A DNA stretch of 64,000 nt from Nymphaea colorata (Eukaryota; Streptophyta; Magnoliopsida; Nymphaeales; Nymphaeaceae), in contig NC_045140.1 in the NCBI RefSeq assembly GCF_008831285.2, positions 14,094,233 to 14,158,232 of the forward strand, written 5' to 3'. The notes beneath the pieces are model-generated. The model was not told the origin of the DNA. It made no database searches and worked only from the letters and a program-made list of their open reading frames with translations. Within the stretch, counting starts at the first letter, position 1; every line of letters begins with the position of its first letter. Positions 34,183 to 38,148 of this stretch are shown one piece after another. Position numbers and translations under genes: made by a program.

Positions 34183-34184
<2 letters not shown>
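3479..34184 (-). CDS. TOM20: Mitochondrial import receptor subunit TOM20, copy 1 (6 exons)
   Basis: Spliced gene: join of 34083-34184, 32271-32349, 25716-25885, 24731-24778, 23926-24012 and 3479-3619, all minus strand, 627 nt, 208 residues, close to the usual plant TOM20 length. Plant TOM20 is an outer-membrane receptor of the TOM complex that binds presequences of imported proteins. The N-terminus is cytosolic ([12 protein letters not shown], residues 9-20). TPR-like helices follow ([11 protein letters not shown] from 36; [14 protein letters not shown] and a FLTPEHD block in exon 3; [17 protein letters not shown]). A hydrophobic anchor occupies about 177-194, then a short proline-rich tail. 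This C-terminal anchor is typical of the plant form. Every intron is GT-AG and phases agree between exons. Introns 2 and 5 carry large retroelement insertions. By hand it is about 87% identical to copy 2. No premature stop or frameshift is seen. Whether the 20.3-kb intron is spliced efficiently cannot be judged. Confidence 0.93.
3620..5339 (-). other. TOM20 copy 1 intron 5, 3' part
   Basis: Intron sequence next to exon 6 with no coding exon. About 4673-4960 looks LTR-like: a TGTTAGACAC start, a TATA-like gagatatataag near 4849, and a gene-like leader. No partner LTR, primer site or target duplication is found, so that reading is weak. The rest shows nothing recognisable. Confidence 0.4.
5392..7077 (+). 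pseudogene. LINE ORF1 (DUF4283-type RNA-binding protein), broken
   Basis: Starts [10 protein letters not shown] at 5392. After several stops and frame changes, ORF1 hallmarks remain: [50 protein letters not shown] and the [15 protein letters not shown]-type zinc-knuckle approach near 6195-6290. This is the order seen in plant L1 ORF1 proteins, which coat the LINE RNA. A low-complexity C-terminal part follows to about 7077. The single reading frames (5353-5700, 6072-6284, 6197-6478, 6760-7077) are pieces of one decayed gene. Confidence 0.7.
7274..8020 (+). pseudogene. LINE ORF2 endonuclease domain (APE-like), broken
   Basis: Begins with the L1 endonuclease signature [17 protein letters not shown], followed by a DICVFVES-type metal-binding strand. 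After frameshifts, [12 protein letters not shown] (about 7686-7722) and, near 7810-7925, a [20 protein letters not shown] stretch mark the C-terminal catalytic SDH motif. This domain nicks target DNA to prime reverse transcription. Interruptions at several points exclude activity. Confidence 0.75.
8290..9326 (+). pseudogene. LINE ORF2 reverse transcriptase, N-terminal part, broken
   Basis: The linker ([15 protein letters not shown]) leads to RT motifs in order: [54 protein letters not shown], and the catalytic ALADDLLLF at 9285-9311. A stop occurs between the QGDP and ADD blocks (9250-9252). Copia element 1 then interrupts the frame after CRDKS. The longest open piece is 8605-9252. Confidence 0.85.
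9322..9326. repeat. Target site duplication, copia element 1 (left)
   Basis: AATCC directly before the 5' LTR; the same five bases follow the 3' LTR at 14758-14762. Confidence 0.95.
9327..9782 (+). repeat. 5' LTR of copia element 1
   Basis: 456 bp, starts TGTTAAAATATAAATCC and ends TTTTTATCA. It contains a 47-bp tandem repeat array (about 9365-9620), a TATA-like TATAAATAGAGG near 9625, and a (CT)n run at about 9691-9725. Confidence 0.95.
9365..9620 (+). repeat. 47-bp tandem repeats inside the copia element 1 LTR
   Basis: Units begin GTCTCCTAGG or a close variant at 9433, 9480, 9527 and 9574, exactly 47 bp apart. An earlier unit at 9365 is 68 bp and carries about 21 extra bases. Each unit contains a TTAAT..TCCTTG core. 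The array lies upstream of the TATA-like box, where LTR enhancers usually sit. Confidence 0.8.
9783..9796 (+). other. Primer-binding site, copia element 1
   Basis: TGGTATCAAAGC directly after the 5' LTR; one base differs from the common TGGTATCAGAGC that pairs with the 3' end of initiator tRNA-Met. Confidence 0.85.
10003..14319 (+). CDS. Copia gag-pol polyprotein (element 1), 1438 aa
   Basis: Single open frame. The frame is open from 9736, but MENLSHSG at 10003 is the likely start because the earlier residues are leader sequence. Order: gag with a CX2CX4HX4C zinc knuckle ([14 protein letters not shown], about residue 273); aspartic protease (LDSGAATH, about 338); HHCC integrase zinc finger starting LWHSRLGH (about 497); integrase core with SDVWGP (about 562) and [10 protein letters not shown]; reverse transcriptase with [12 protein letters not shown] and YVDD (about 1114); RNase H with FTDADWAGD (about 1279). 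The stop TAA lies three bases inside the 3' LTR. All catalytic motifs I can check are present, so the protein should be functional. It supplies particle, protease, integrase and RT for its own retrotransposition. Confidence 0.96.
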   Translation: MENLSHSGMSSSFLPHLITEKLNHENYLIWKRQIMPFIRSQGLFGHLDGSTKAPPISVLQEIKNEAREVIVVHEDNNPEHAMWMRRDQSLVAYILSTLSQQVLLSVSDDCTAEELWETLVDTFSQISEARIMYLKKEFQNLSKGSTSIMDYLGRIKAVADQLAASGNNISDKEKVQQTLNGLGHDYHAFITALEVLPVLPSFNELQGKLLQHEMNMKRVIERTNQGNSQNVLAMNVKFGKSHGNSNHGGRGILPTPHNQGMSPLDTSRKIPICFQCNKKGHMKAQCWFNPQNKNKGVRHDYKQGGQSSKSTAEDMQQLLMAAFSKMTIKQNEQGEWFLDSGAATHVTGNAGKLTNLSPHYGRSCIITGDGKSHPITHIGNAHIPLSSSSLSLSNVVLAPNIKKNIISISKLIDDTSSSVEFTPSSVYVKNLQTKKMFARGERQGNMYVLKECLPKDSSTFDIGLKTFSLSHNASSVPSSCHFQSKVRGPNQFLESDLWHSRLGHCGRHFIEKLVTDSLIPRSSLPLTSSVKKCSSCGLCKSHVLPFHNINQRASKPFETIFSDVWGPAPIDSMSGSRYYVLFIDSYSRFTWIYFMKHKSEVPHIFRNFYAMIQTKFSSNVVHFQCDGGGEYSSLDFIEFLREKGITRQISCPYTPQQNGVVERKHRHIVESAMSMMHDTNVPISLWTEAFHTAVYIINCLPMTLLMSKSPYFTLLGKQPDYKNLKVFGCVCYVHVDAALRNKFQDKAIQCRFVGYADEYKGFRCYDPTTKRIKTSRNVIFDEHSFDNTNEMPMTIESYDPWTSTQLFNADPVIENDVPQSEDSERAIQPSDMAQSENQEDPTQSSSHHENNNEQSNDAHRYSGLIYSRRLRDRDAHSEEDDMPHLRRSQRIRHPIHRWVSYDSLSLDFQLFMAKVGKEEEPTSFDQASKSHHWRKAMKEEMDALHECGTWEIVPRPHEKNVVGSKWVYKIKYKPDGSIERHKARLVAKGFTQQYGEDYDETFSPVIKMGTIRVIISLAVEYGWRLHQMDVKNAFLHGDLREEVYMEQPPGYTKGDSHAWVCKLRKSIYGLKQASRSWFDSFSCKIQECGFQRCPLDHSLFIYRKENIFTLLLIYVDDIVITGNSEKHIEEAKVLMMQNFKMKELGDLRFFLGVEIDRHNNRLTLTQQKYTLDLLKKSGMSDCKPVGTPSVLNQRLSAQDGELYEDPTQYRSIVGALQYLTFTRPDIIYAVNQVSQFMHAPRDTHMDAVKRILRYLKGTAGDGLVYGKSENKTTGHQLMTFTDADWAGDPDQRKSISGFCIFIGRNLVSWSCRKQKAVARSSTEAEYRCMAAGTAEVTWVRHLLEDIGEKIKTSMLMCDNQNAINIAFNPVQHGRTKHIEIDQHFVRQKVEDKEIQPIYVRTDEQVADLFTKGLTKERFWFLKGKLYMVQNHAQLEGGC
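14314..14757 (+). repeat. 3' LTR of copia element 1
   Basis: 444 bp, starts TGTTAAAATATAAATCC directly after a GAGGGAGGG purine tract and ends TTTCTATCA. Differences from the 5' LTR are three single bases plus a CT run of 23 versus 35 bases. Confidence 0.95.
14758..14997 (+). mobile_element. LINE segment between the two copia elements
   Basis: Starts with the AATCC target duplication of element 1 and continues the LINE RT C-terminal region ([17 protein letters not shown] in one frame, then [14 protein letters not shown]). It ends at AATGG, the target duplication of element 2. The host LINE reading is continuous with 19838 onward. Confidence 0.8.
14998..15253 (+). repeat. 5' LTR of copia element 2
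   Basis: 256 bp, TGTTGAAGTATG to GTGTTTCTACA. Identical to the 3' LTR. Confidence 0.96.
15254..15266 (+). other. Primer-binding site, copia element 2
   Basis: TGGTATCAGAGCC immediately after the LTR, the standard match to initiator tRNA-Met. Confidence 0.93.
15267..16207 (+). other. Leader of copia element 2 where gag would be expected
   Basis: A GCC/ACC/CCG triplet-rich stretch (about 15325-15450) is followed by GC-rich sequence with short unrelated frames. Element 3, a relative, has a similar GC-rich leader followed by a clear gag ([20 protein letters not shown]-type knuckle). None of these motifs is found here. About 15640-16200 could be replacement sequence of unknown origin. Confidence 0.7.
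16208..19582 (+). CDS. Copia pol polyprotein (protease-integrase-RT-RNase H), element 2
   Basis: The frame is open from 15959; [10 protein letters not shown] at 16208 is the most sensible start because the protease follows directly. 1124 residues from 16208. Protease active site [12 protein letters not shown] (16262-16297). HHCC finger from [11 protein letters not shown] with CDVCHLAKH. Integrase core with [14 protein letters not shown] and [13 protein letters not shown] with [16 protein letters not shown] and YVDDMIVTG (YVDD at 18608). RNase H with [26 protein letters not shown]. It ends TGA at 19580-19582, just inside the 3' LTR. No stop or frameshift. Without gag the element would need particles supplied by another copia element. 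Confidence 0.93.
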   Translation: MAASSSIDVMADCRMGEWIIDSGATHHMTGDPKVFHGYKLSSGKDRVSLADGSSISVAGKGSLPLLNKFLVHNALHVPHIPLNLLSVSKITKELNCELIFSADRCVMQDLVTGKRIGIGLASDGLYRLPMRAAQALMTAVSQATKNREDSLQLLLRWHERLGHLPFGLLRQLFPDICSRLDMTMVSCDVCHLAKHVRASYPLSSHRSNEVFAMIHSDVWGPAGIPSCHGFQYFITFIDDYSRNTIVYLLKDRSEVPTVIETFIAYVETQYGASVKTFRSDNAREYMCQSVDSFFRKKGIVHETSCSYTPPQNGVAERKNRQLLNMTRALLFQRHVPKKYWGDAVLTSAYLINRLPSHVLNGKTPHSLLPGTREPFSLPLRVFGCVCFIHNHSPHIKKLDPRSIKGIFLGYSPTQKGYKCRDPSTGRAYVTKDVTFLEHVSYFGENPLQGEYSMSREEYSPSQEIQFTDFLNYRRDSVGPSSDVHEQEKNGPSSEVHEQEKNGECSTEAEEKCNRLFGQVYSRRRVCTDEMTGGENSTPNPISPSLDDPSRAQKQPVEEEIQTVAASEELPIALRKGVRSCTQHPIGNFVSYSRLSKDYKCFVSSLSLTMIPRNVAEAQSDPKWTYAMQEEMEALRRNMTWEVVKISEAAHLVGSKWVYTIKYKPDGSVERYKARLVAKGFSQKYGIDYLETFAPVAKMKTVRVIISLAVMKEWKMYQLDVKNAFLNGDLEEEVYMCMPPGYEEPGKCCKLRKALYGLKQSPRAWFERLRLVMRQCGYHQGNGDHTLFVKRNKQKVTILLVYVDDMIVTGDDEDEIMKLKKLLAIEFDLKDLGKLKYFLGIEIARSGTSLVLNQRKYTLDLLKETGKLGCRPASTPLDAGHKLSLRDGEPLCEEAKRRYQCLVGKLIYLTLTRPDITFAVNVMSQFMHAPTDAHLKAVDRILCYLKRNPGKGLLYVKQDTLGIEGYSDADWAGCIDTRRSTSGYCIYLGGNLIVWRSKRQDVCSRSSAEAEYRAVAMGVSELLWLKVLLTDIGIKVEEPMKMYCDNKSAINLANNPVLHDRTKHVEIDRHFIRERIDAKELILPYMRSEDQTADVLTKALSSTSFERNVSKLGMFDMYAQLEGEC
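19577..19832 (+). repeat. 3' LTR of copia element 2
   Basis: 256 bp, identical to the 5' LTR, followed by AATGG. Confidence 0.96.
19833..21535 (+). mobile_element. LINE 3' segment (RT C-terminus, zf-RVT region), broken
   Basis: Resumes the host LINE with [37 protein letters not shown], the RT thumb region of plant LINEs. [15 protein letters not shown].., [15 protein letters not shown] and [13 protein letters not shown] blocks follow. A zinc-binding RVT-associated block ([30 protein letters not shown]) sits near 20670-20780. A C-terminal frame runs 20791-21348. The tail [16 protein letters not shown] and a terminal AATAAAATTTTGGGGG end the element near 21535. No poly(A) tail or flanking duplication is visible. 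Confidence 0.8.
21536..21739. other. Unassigned spacer between LINE end and gypsy fragment
   Basis: Short non-coding stretch; it may belong to the 5' part of the adjacent gypsy fragment. Confidence 0.3.
21740..22315 (+). pseudogene. Ty3/gypsy gag fragment
   Basis: The frame at 21740-21928 reads as gypsy capsid: [42 protein letters not shown] stop follows (TAG at 21926-21928); the same frame would continue as VEEKF. Degenerate sequence runs to 22315. It is the 5' half of a fragment split by a hAT-like insertion. Confidence 0.7.
22316..23293. mobile_element. hAT-like non-autonomous element with 8-bp target duplication
   Basis: 962-bp element (22324-23285) with terminal inverted repeats CAATGTTGTA / CAGTGTTGTA. 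It is flanked by GACGAGAG (22316-22323) and GATGAGAG (23286-23293), an 8-bp duplication with one mismatch as expected for hAT transposition. No transposase frame. The right half is dense in GTATCGTACGATAC-type palindromes. A related copy lies at 41077-41820. It interrupts the gypsy fragment. Confidence 0.75.
22753..22948. repeat. 98-bp perfect tandem duplication inside the hAT-like element
   Basis: Two back-to-back units beginning gcttcattcataatc (22753 and 22851), identical over essentially their full length. The second copy is not seen in the related element at 41 kb. Confidence 0.9.
23294..23666 (+). pseudogene. Ty3/gypsy protease-region fragment
   Basis: Continues the gypsy fragment after the hAT-like insertion. 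A protease-like VDIGSTHNF (canonical gypsy form has D-S-G-S) is followed by [24 protein letters not shown], the conserved end of the gypsy protease domain. It stops near 23660; no RT is present. Confidence 0.7.
23667..23925 (-). other. TOM20 copy 1 intron 5, 5' part
   Basis: Intron sequence directly downstream of exon 5, with donor GTAAAG at 23920-23925. Confidence 0.6.
23926..24012 (-). CDS. TOM20: TOM20 copy 1, exon 5
   Basis: 29 codons (residues 134-162): [12 protein letters not shown], then a Gln/Ala/Ser-rich linker before the membrane anchor. Acceptor TTTGTAG, donor GTAAAG, phase 0 at both ends. Confidence 0.93.
24013..24730 (-). other. TOM20 copy 1 intron 4
   Basis: 718 bp, AT-rich, no inserted element recognised. 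Confidence 0.7.
24731..24778 (-). CDS. TOM20: TOM20 copy 1, exon 4
   Basis: 16 codons (118-133): [16 protein letters not shown]. Acceptor GCAG; donor GTATTT, the same donor as in copy 2. Confidence 0.92.
24779..25715 (-). other. TOM20 copy 1 intron 3
   Basis: 937 bp, no exon or element recognised. Confidence 0.7.
25716..25885 (-). CDS. TOM20: TOM20 copy 1, exon 3 (TPR core)
   Basis: 170 nt completing Asp61 and encoding residues 62-117, with [20 protein letters not shown] and the [16 protein letters not shown] helix pair. Donor GTGTGC, acceptor GGCTAG. Confidence 0.95.
25886..26548 (-). other. TOM20 copy 1 intron 2, 3' part
   Basis: Intron sequence with a (CT)n run at about 26121-26145. It ends at AAGGC (26544-26548), the left target duplication of copia element 3. 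Confidence 0.7.
26549..26835 (+). repeat. 5' LTR of copia element 3
   Basis: 287 bp, TGTTAAAATATATTG to GTGTTTCTACA, with CCTATATATTC as TATA-like box near 26655. Confidence 0.95.
26836..26848 (+). other. Primer-binding site, copia element 3
   Basis: TGGTATCAGAGCC directly after the LTR. Confidence 0.92.
27049..28053 (+). pseudogene. Copia gag (element 3)
   Basis: [10 protein letters not shown] start. Gag core with [46 protein letters not shown] and [20 protein letters not shown]. The zinc knuckle is damaged: [14 protein letters not shown] has Tyr in place of the second Cys. TAG at 28051-28053 cuts the frame before the protease. Confidence 0.88.
28054..31340 (+). pseudogene. Copia pol (element 3), interrupted
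   Basis: Protease-integrase-RT-RNase H in the usual order, but broken. The protease active site Asp-Ser-Gly is lost ([10 protein letters not shown]). Further stops are at 28582-28584, 29566-29568 and TGA at 30873 replacing Trp in the RNase H DADWAG motif. A one-base frameshift lies near 30585. [34 protein letters not shown] and YVDDMIVTG remain readable. The open pieces 28123-28584, 28603-29568, 29587-30612, 30570-30875 and 30939-31340 are one decayed gene. Confidence 0.92.
31335..31621 (+). repeat. 3' LTR of copia element 3
   Basis: 287 bp, five substitutions against the 5' LTR, followed by AAGGC. Confidence 0.95.
31622..32270 (-). other. TOM20 copy 1 intron 2, 5' part
   Basis: Intron sequence, donor GTATAC at 32265-32270. 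Nothing else recognised. Without the insertion intron 2 would be about 1.3 kb. Confidence 0.7.
32271..32349 (-). CDS. TOM20: TOM20 copy 1, exon 2
   Basis: 79 nt, residues 35-60 plus one base of codon 61: [20 protein letters not shown] then CIKMVK. Acceptor CCACAG|AA on the gene strand. Confidence 0.94.
32350..34082 (-). other. TOM20 copy 1 intron 1
   Basis: 1733 bp. The ORF at 32942-33349 is composition-driven (Asn/Phe/Lys-rich) with no known family. No element recognised. Confidence 0.65.
34083..34184 (-). CDS. TOM20: TOM20 copy 1, exon 1 (start)
   Basis: 34 codons: [20 protein letters not shown], then [14 protein letters not shown]. The ATG at 34182-34184 directly follows a GA repeat. Donor GTGAGC. 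Confidence 0.95.

Positions 34185-34215
<31 letters not shown>
34185..34215 (-). promoter_or_regulatory. GA-repeat leader of TOM20 copy 1
   Basis: An uninterrupted (GA)n run of nearly 30 bases (gene strand) ends two bases before the start codon, in the presumed 5' untranslated region. GAGA repeats are known binding sites of plant BPC proteins. Copy 2 has a shorter run at the same place. Confidence 0.6.
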
Positions 34216-34217
<2 letters not shown>

Positions 34218-35039
34218 AAGAAGGAACTCGACCGTCGAAGGAAGGAGGAGAAGCCTCGTGGTTTCTCTGCCAAGCAGGAGGCGACTGAGGGAAAACAATG
34301 GCGGGTCGGCCTCTCTCGGCGGCGCCCAAATTAGAGCTTTCGTCACAGGGACGCGTCAAGACCCACTGACACGGAGGAAAAAAGTAAGAAACTTTCATTT
34401 GGAACCTACCTTTTACCTATAATTTCAAAAAGTGATACCTGTTAGAATCTTTTAGAACTTATTTTTTCATTCCAAATAAAAGCCTAAAATAAAGTAAACT
34501 TTTGCTAAGTCAAAAACAAAAAACATTAGCTAAATTAGTAAAAAATATAATTCCCAACATAGAATAATATTGAAAAATGTTATAGCTAATGTTTCTGTTG
34601 TTCATTAGGTTAACAGAAATTTACTTCATGCCTTTATATGTCGGTTTCAATACTTTGGAAGTTCTTTGCAACACTGCAAAGGTGCACCTGCACATACAAA
34701 CATAGCTGTTGACTTCATATCAAAAACTTTCAAATGTGATTTTTGAACTTGATCTTCATTTTGTTTAACTTTTTTGCCTGATAACTAAGTAATTAAAAAA
34801 TTGGCACTAAACTCTAATCTCAGGAGCATTTACTATAACTTATTGTGTAGCAACGGTTGAGGGTCCTTTTAATAACAGTTTATGAAGCTTTTTGCGGTGA
34901 ACTTCAAAAATTTAGCCATCAGTCAACATTTGGAAGAGAGAGCACTGAGGACAATTTATCGTGCTGCGACAACTTATAGTAGTTTTAACGATGGTTTATG
35001 ATGTTTTTAAGAGCAAATTTTAAATATCTAGCCATTTGC
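34216..35039. other. Intergenic, presumed promoter of TOM20 copy 1 then AT-rich spacer
   Basis: GC-rich sequence to about 34380 (likely leader and core promoter of copy 1), then AT-rich DNA. No TATA box can be assigned with confidence. Confidence 0.45.
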
Positions 35040-35640
35040 CAACATTCAGATGAACCCGACGAGTCCATTTGACGTCGGCAGTCCGATCGCGCGGGTTCGG
35101 ACGGATGAGATCATGGGATCGGACGGTATTGTGTTTTATGACCCCCGCACTCTCTCTCCTCCCTCCTCGCTCGCTCGTTCGCAATCGCTCCTCCCGACCG
35201 TCTTCCATTCCCTCCCCTGCACCGGTGCCCTCCTCCTCTCTTACCCTACCCTCCCCTGATGGTGGCCGACGGATGACGCCTCCACCACCGGTGCCATCGC
35301 CGGACCTGAAATGAATCCGGCCTCACCTCCACCACGGGGCTGCGCCATCGCCCTCTTCCACTAGACATCGAGTCCTCCTGCCGATGGGTCTGCGCCGACA
35401 GGCTTCGGTCACCTTCTCCCGCCGATTTGACCCTCCTTGTTTGTCCCATTCGCCTACAATAACCCTAACAGAGGGAACTCCATCGGATTCCCTAGGTCAG
35501 GAACTCTTTAGGGCTTCCAAGGGAACACCGTCGAGTGATGAACCTCCATCCGCCGCTACCCTAGATTCTCCCTGACACTGGCCACCTCCCTCTTTTCATC
35601 ACTCTTTCTGTATCTGTCGCTCATCCCTCATCTGGGGCTC
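35040..35640. other. GC-rich intergenic segment
   Basis: CCTCC/CCACC-rich sequence with several short overlapping frames on both strands, none recognised. Composition differs sharply from both sides; it may be an old insertion or a decayed gene leader. Confidence 0.3.
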
Positions 35641-35723
35641 CTTTGCAATAGTTGAACAAAAGGTGAGACATTGTTGTTGTTGTTCTCTAATTTGCCTCCC
35701 AAAGAAGTTTTTATAAACCACCA

Positions 35724-36439
35724 GTTTGGATGGATGAAAAGGAAATTATAGAGGGAAAGAGTGTTTGGATGAACGAAAATGGAAGAGGGAAGTGGAAGGA
35801 AGATAGGAGGGAAAGACTTTTTTTTTTTTATATAGGAGGGAATGTGAAAAGAGTCTTCCCTGTATTCTTCCCTTCCAAAGATGGAGAGATTAAGAAGGAA
35901 AGCAAACACTTCATGCAAAACGGAACCCCTTCTGACCCCTATAGGGTTCTTTTAAGTTTTTTTTTTCAAGGCTAATCCAAGTATTTTAAGAATTTTGTAT
36001 AACAAGTCTCTATAAGTTTCTTTTTACATTTTTTTATTAGGACATTGTTTTTGTTATTGTTGCATATTGTATTAGATATTTAATTTAGGCTCTCTACGGT
36101 TCAAGAATTTTCTATATTGAGTCCCCATGATTTTTTTTTTTTTTAGTTGGTACATCGTTTTTTTGTTATTTTTGCTACTATCATTTTTTGGTTAGTTGTA
36201 TTTTTACTAGTTATTTCTCATATTTTATTTTATGGTCTACCGTATTTAGAAAATAGTTTTTTATGATAAAAAATATATTTATAATTAAATATTAAGGTGT
36301 CATTACTATAAATTAAGTTATATCTTTTTTATTTCTTCCTTATCCAAACAAGTTTTTTTTTCCTTCATTGATCTCTTCCTTCTTCCCTTTTTTTTTCCTT
36401 TTCATCCTTTAAAATCCGTTTCTTTCTATCCATCCGAAC
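35724..36439. mobile_element. Terminal-inverted-repeat element (MITE-like)
   Basis: 716 bp bounded by GTTTGGATGGATGAAAAGG and, on the opposite strand at the other end, GTTCGGATGGATAGAAAGA. The inverted similarity extends inward: GTGTTTGGATGAACG at the left and CTTGTTTGGATAAGG (reverse strand) at the right. A-rich/T-rich interior, no coding frame. No convincing target duplication. Confidence 0.6.
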
Positions 36440-37200
36440 AGAGCCTAGGCCTTCTAGGACCTTTAGTTAAATCATAACATTAACACGTAAGATGTGAAAA
36501 TTCCATGTTTCATCAATATTGTCATTTTAAATTAAAACATGTTCTACGAAAAAAGAAATGACGACATTGCCAATTTTCTTCTTTCTTTAGCTAAAATATC
36601 CTTGCATGAAGACTTAAACCTCCTTTTCCTATTGGCCCAATTTTTCACCTCTTTTTATGATTCACCTGCCTCTGCATTGGCCAATCACAGGACCCCTCCT
36701 TCCTGCCTAAAGAACCCAAATGCCCCAAGTTTTCTAGGGTTCAAGGCACCATATTCAAGACAATAAATCTGAACTTTTACTTTTTCTTTTCTTTTTATAC
36801 TTTTCTTTTTATACGGTTACATTATTTTAAGTTGCCAACAGACAGCAGTTTCAGCCATCAGGTAATTGGTTTTTAGACCTGTGTCAAATCTTTTGAAAAA
36901 AAAAAAAGAAAAGTTGTCAACAATTAATATAAAAAGAGGTTCGGATGCCAGACCTAGTTTTTTTGGCTGGCCCGGTTTTTTACTTTTTATTGACCCGGTT
37001 CGAAAATTATAAGATGTAACGCAAAATATGCTCAGTGGAGCGCCTACACTTGGAGTAAGGAACGACCAACAGGTTTCCTCCCTTTACAGTGGGTTGCACT
37101 TTTCATGTTTTGTTTTTTTCCTTTTCTTCACGGAAGATAACGTTTCCTTTTTACTTCTTCCTTCTTCGAACAGCAATAACCTCAACTTGAAGTTGCATTT
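36440..37200. other. Intergenic, T-rich
   Basis: No element or gene recognised. The short ORF at 36539-36766 has no known family. Confidence 0.35.
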
Positions 37201-37508
37201 CGTTCAGGTTGAAAAATGTATTGACCTGCCTTGCCGAGGAACTTCGCTCATAGAAATGGAACCATGACCGACCGTATTCCAGCAGTTCGCTCAACCATAC
37301 GGACTGTTTTAGTCTCTGGTCACCTTTTTCCTGAAATCTATTGTACACAAGCTCTGTAGCTTCAGCAAGTTCAGCCTCTCTCTCTCTCCCTCTCTCTCTT
37401 TTGCATGTGAGGCATCCATGAACGATGCTCCTGAGTTCCAAAATACAGACATATAAACAATCATCACACAACACATACCAAACATATACAGAAACACATG
37501 CAACCTGG

Positions 37509-37617
37509 CTGACCTGCTAATTACCAGTTCCACAATGACAATTGCCAAACCAATTGCAAGCACCTCGCCCACCAGTGAGACCAAGAACAATTTCACAAGG
37601 GAAAATTCACGTGGAGC
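37509..37617 (-). CDS. Possible isolated exon, hydrophobic, unrecognised
   Basis: On the minus strand, acceptor TTTCGCTAG leads into an open frame starting APREFSLVKLFLV. It continues as a hydrophobic span (VLAIGLAIVIVEL) with a possible donor GTAATT after VEL. Downstream, a second open stretch to about 37154 reads LVYNRFQEKGDQRLKQ, then SWFHFYERSS. I do not recognise the protein, and no upstream exons are seen because TOM20 copy 2 lies there. It could be a relic of a neighbouring gene or chance. Confidence 0.25.
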
Positions 37618-37931
37618 CTAGCGAAAAAAAAAAGGAGGCAGAAAAAAGACATGATGTTGACATCTGCTCAATGGATTTTCTGCAAAAAGATGCTCTATGA
37701 ATAATATTCATTAAAAGCTAGAGAAAAGAACTTTGAGTTTCACACATAGAGCTCTAAAGTAGCGGACACGTGAACAGGGCAAGGAACCCCAGGAGGTGTT
37801 AAATCATGTCATCTATGCGCCTCTGAAATTCTCAAAGAAATTGAACAAGATCAAAAAGCATTGCTTCCTCCTGGTGGAATCCAACAGTAACAAACATATC
37901 TCCAAAAAAATCCGATGGATTGGCTCTTCAT

Positions 37932-38072
37932 TTATCTGGGAGGAGGTGGCGGTGGTGGAGCTGGGGGCATATGTGATTTTGCCATACCAACCCATGCAAC
38001 AATGCCAACTGCAAGTATGATCCACCCAAATATATCATATTTGAGATCATTGTTTTTCTTCTTCTTTACACC
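37932..38072 (-). CDS. TOM20: TOM20 copy 2, exon 6 (membrane anchor and stop)
   Basis: Residues 162-207, beginning [13 protein letters not shown], with stop TAA at 37932-37934. Acceptor CTTTGCAG. Confidence 0.94.
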   Translation of the reverse strand, partial: GVKKKKNNDLKYDIFGWIILAVGIVAWVGMAKSHMPPAPPPPPPPR

Positions 38073-38108
38073 CTGCAAAGAACAGAAAATATTTAAAGCT
38101 GACGAAAG

Positions 38109-38148
<40 letters not shown>

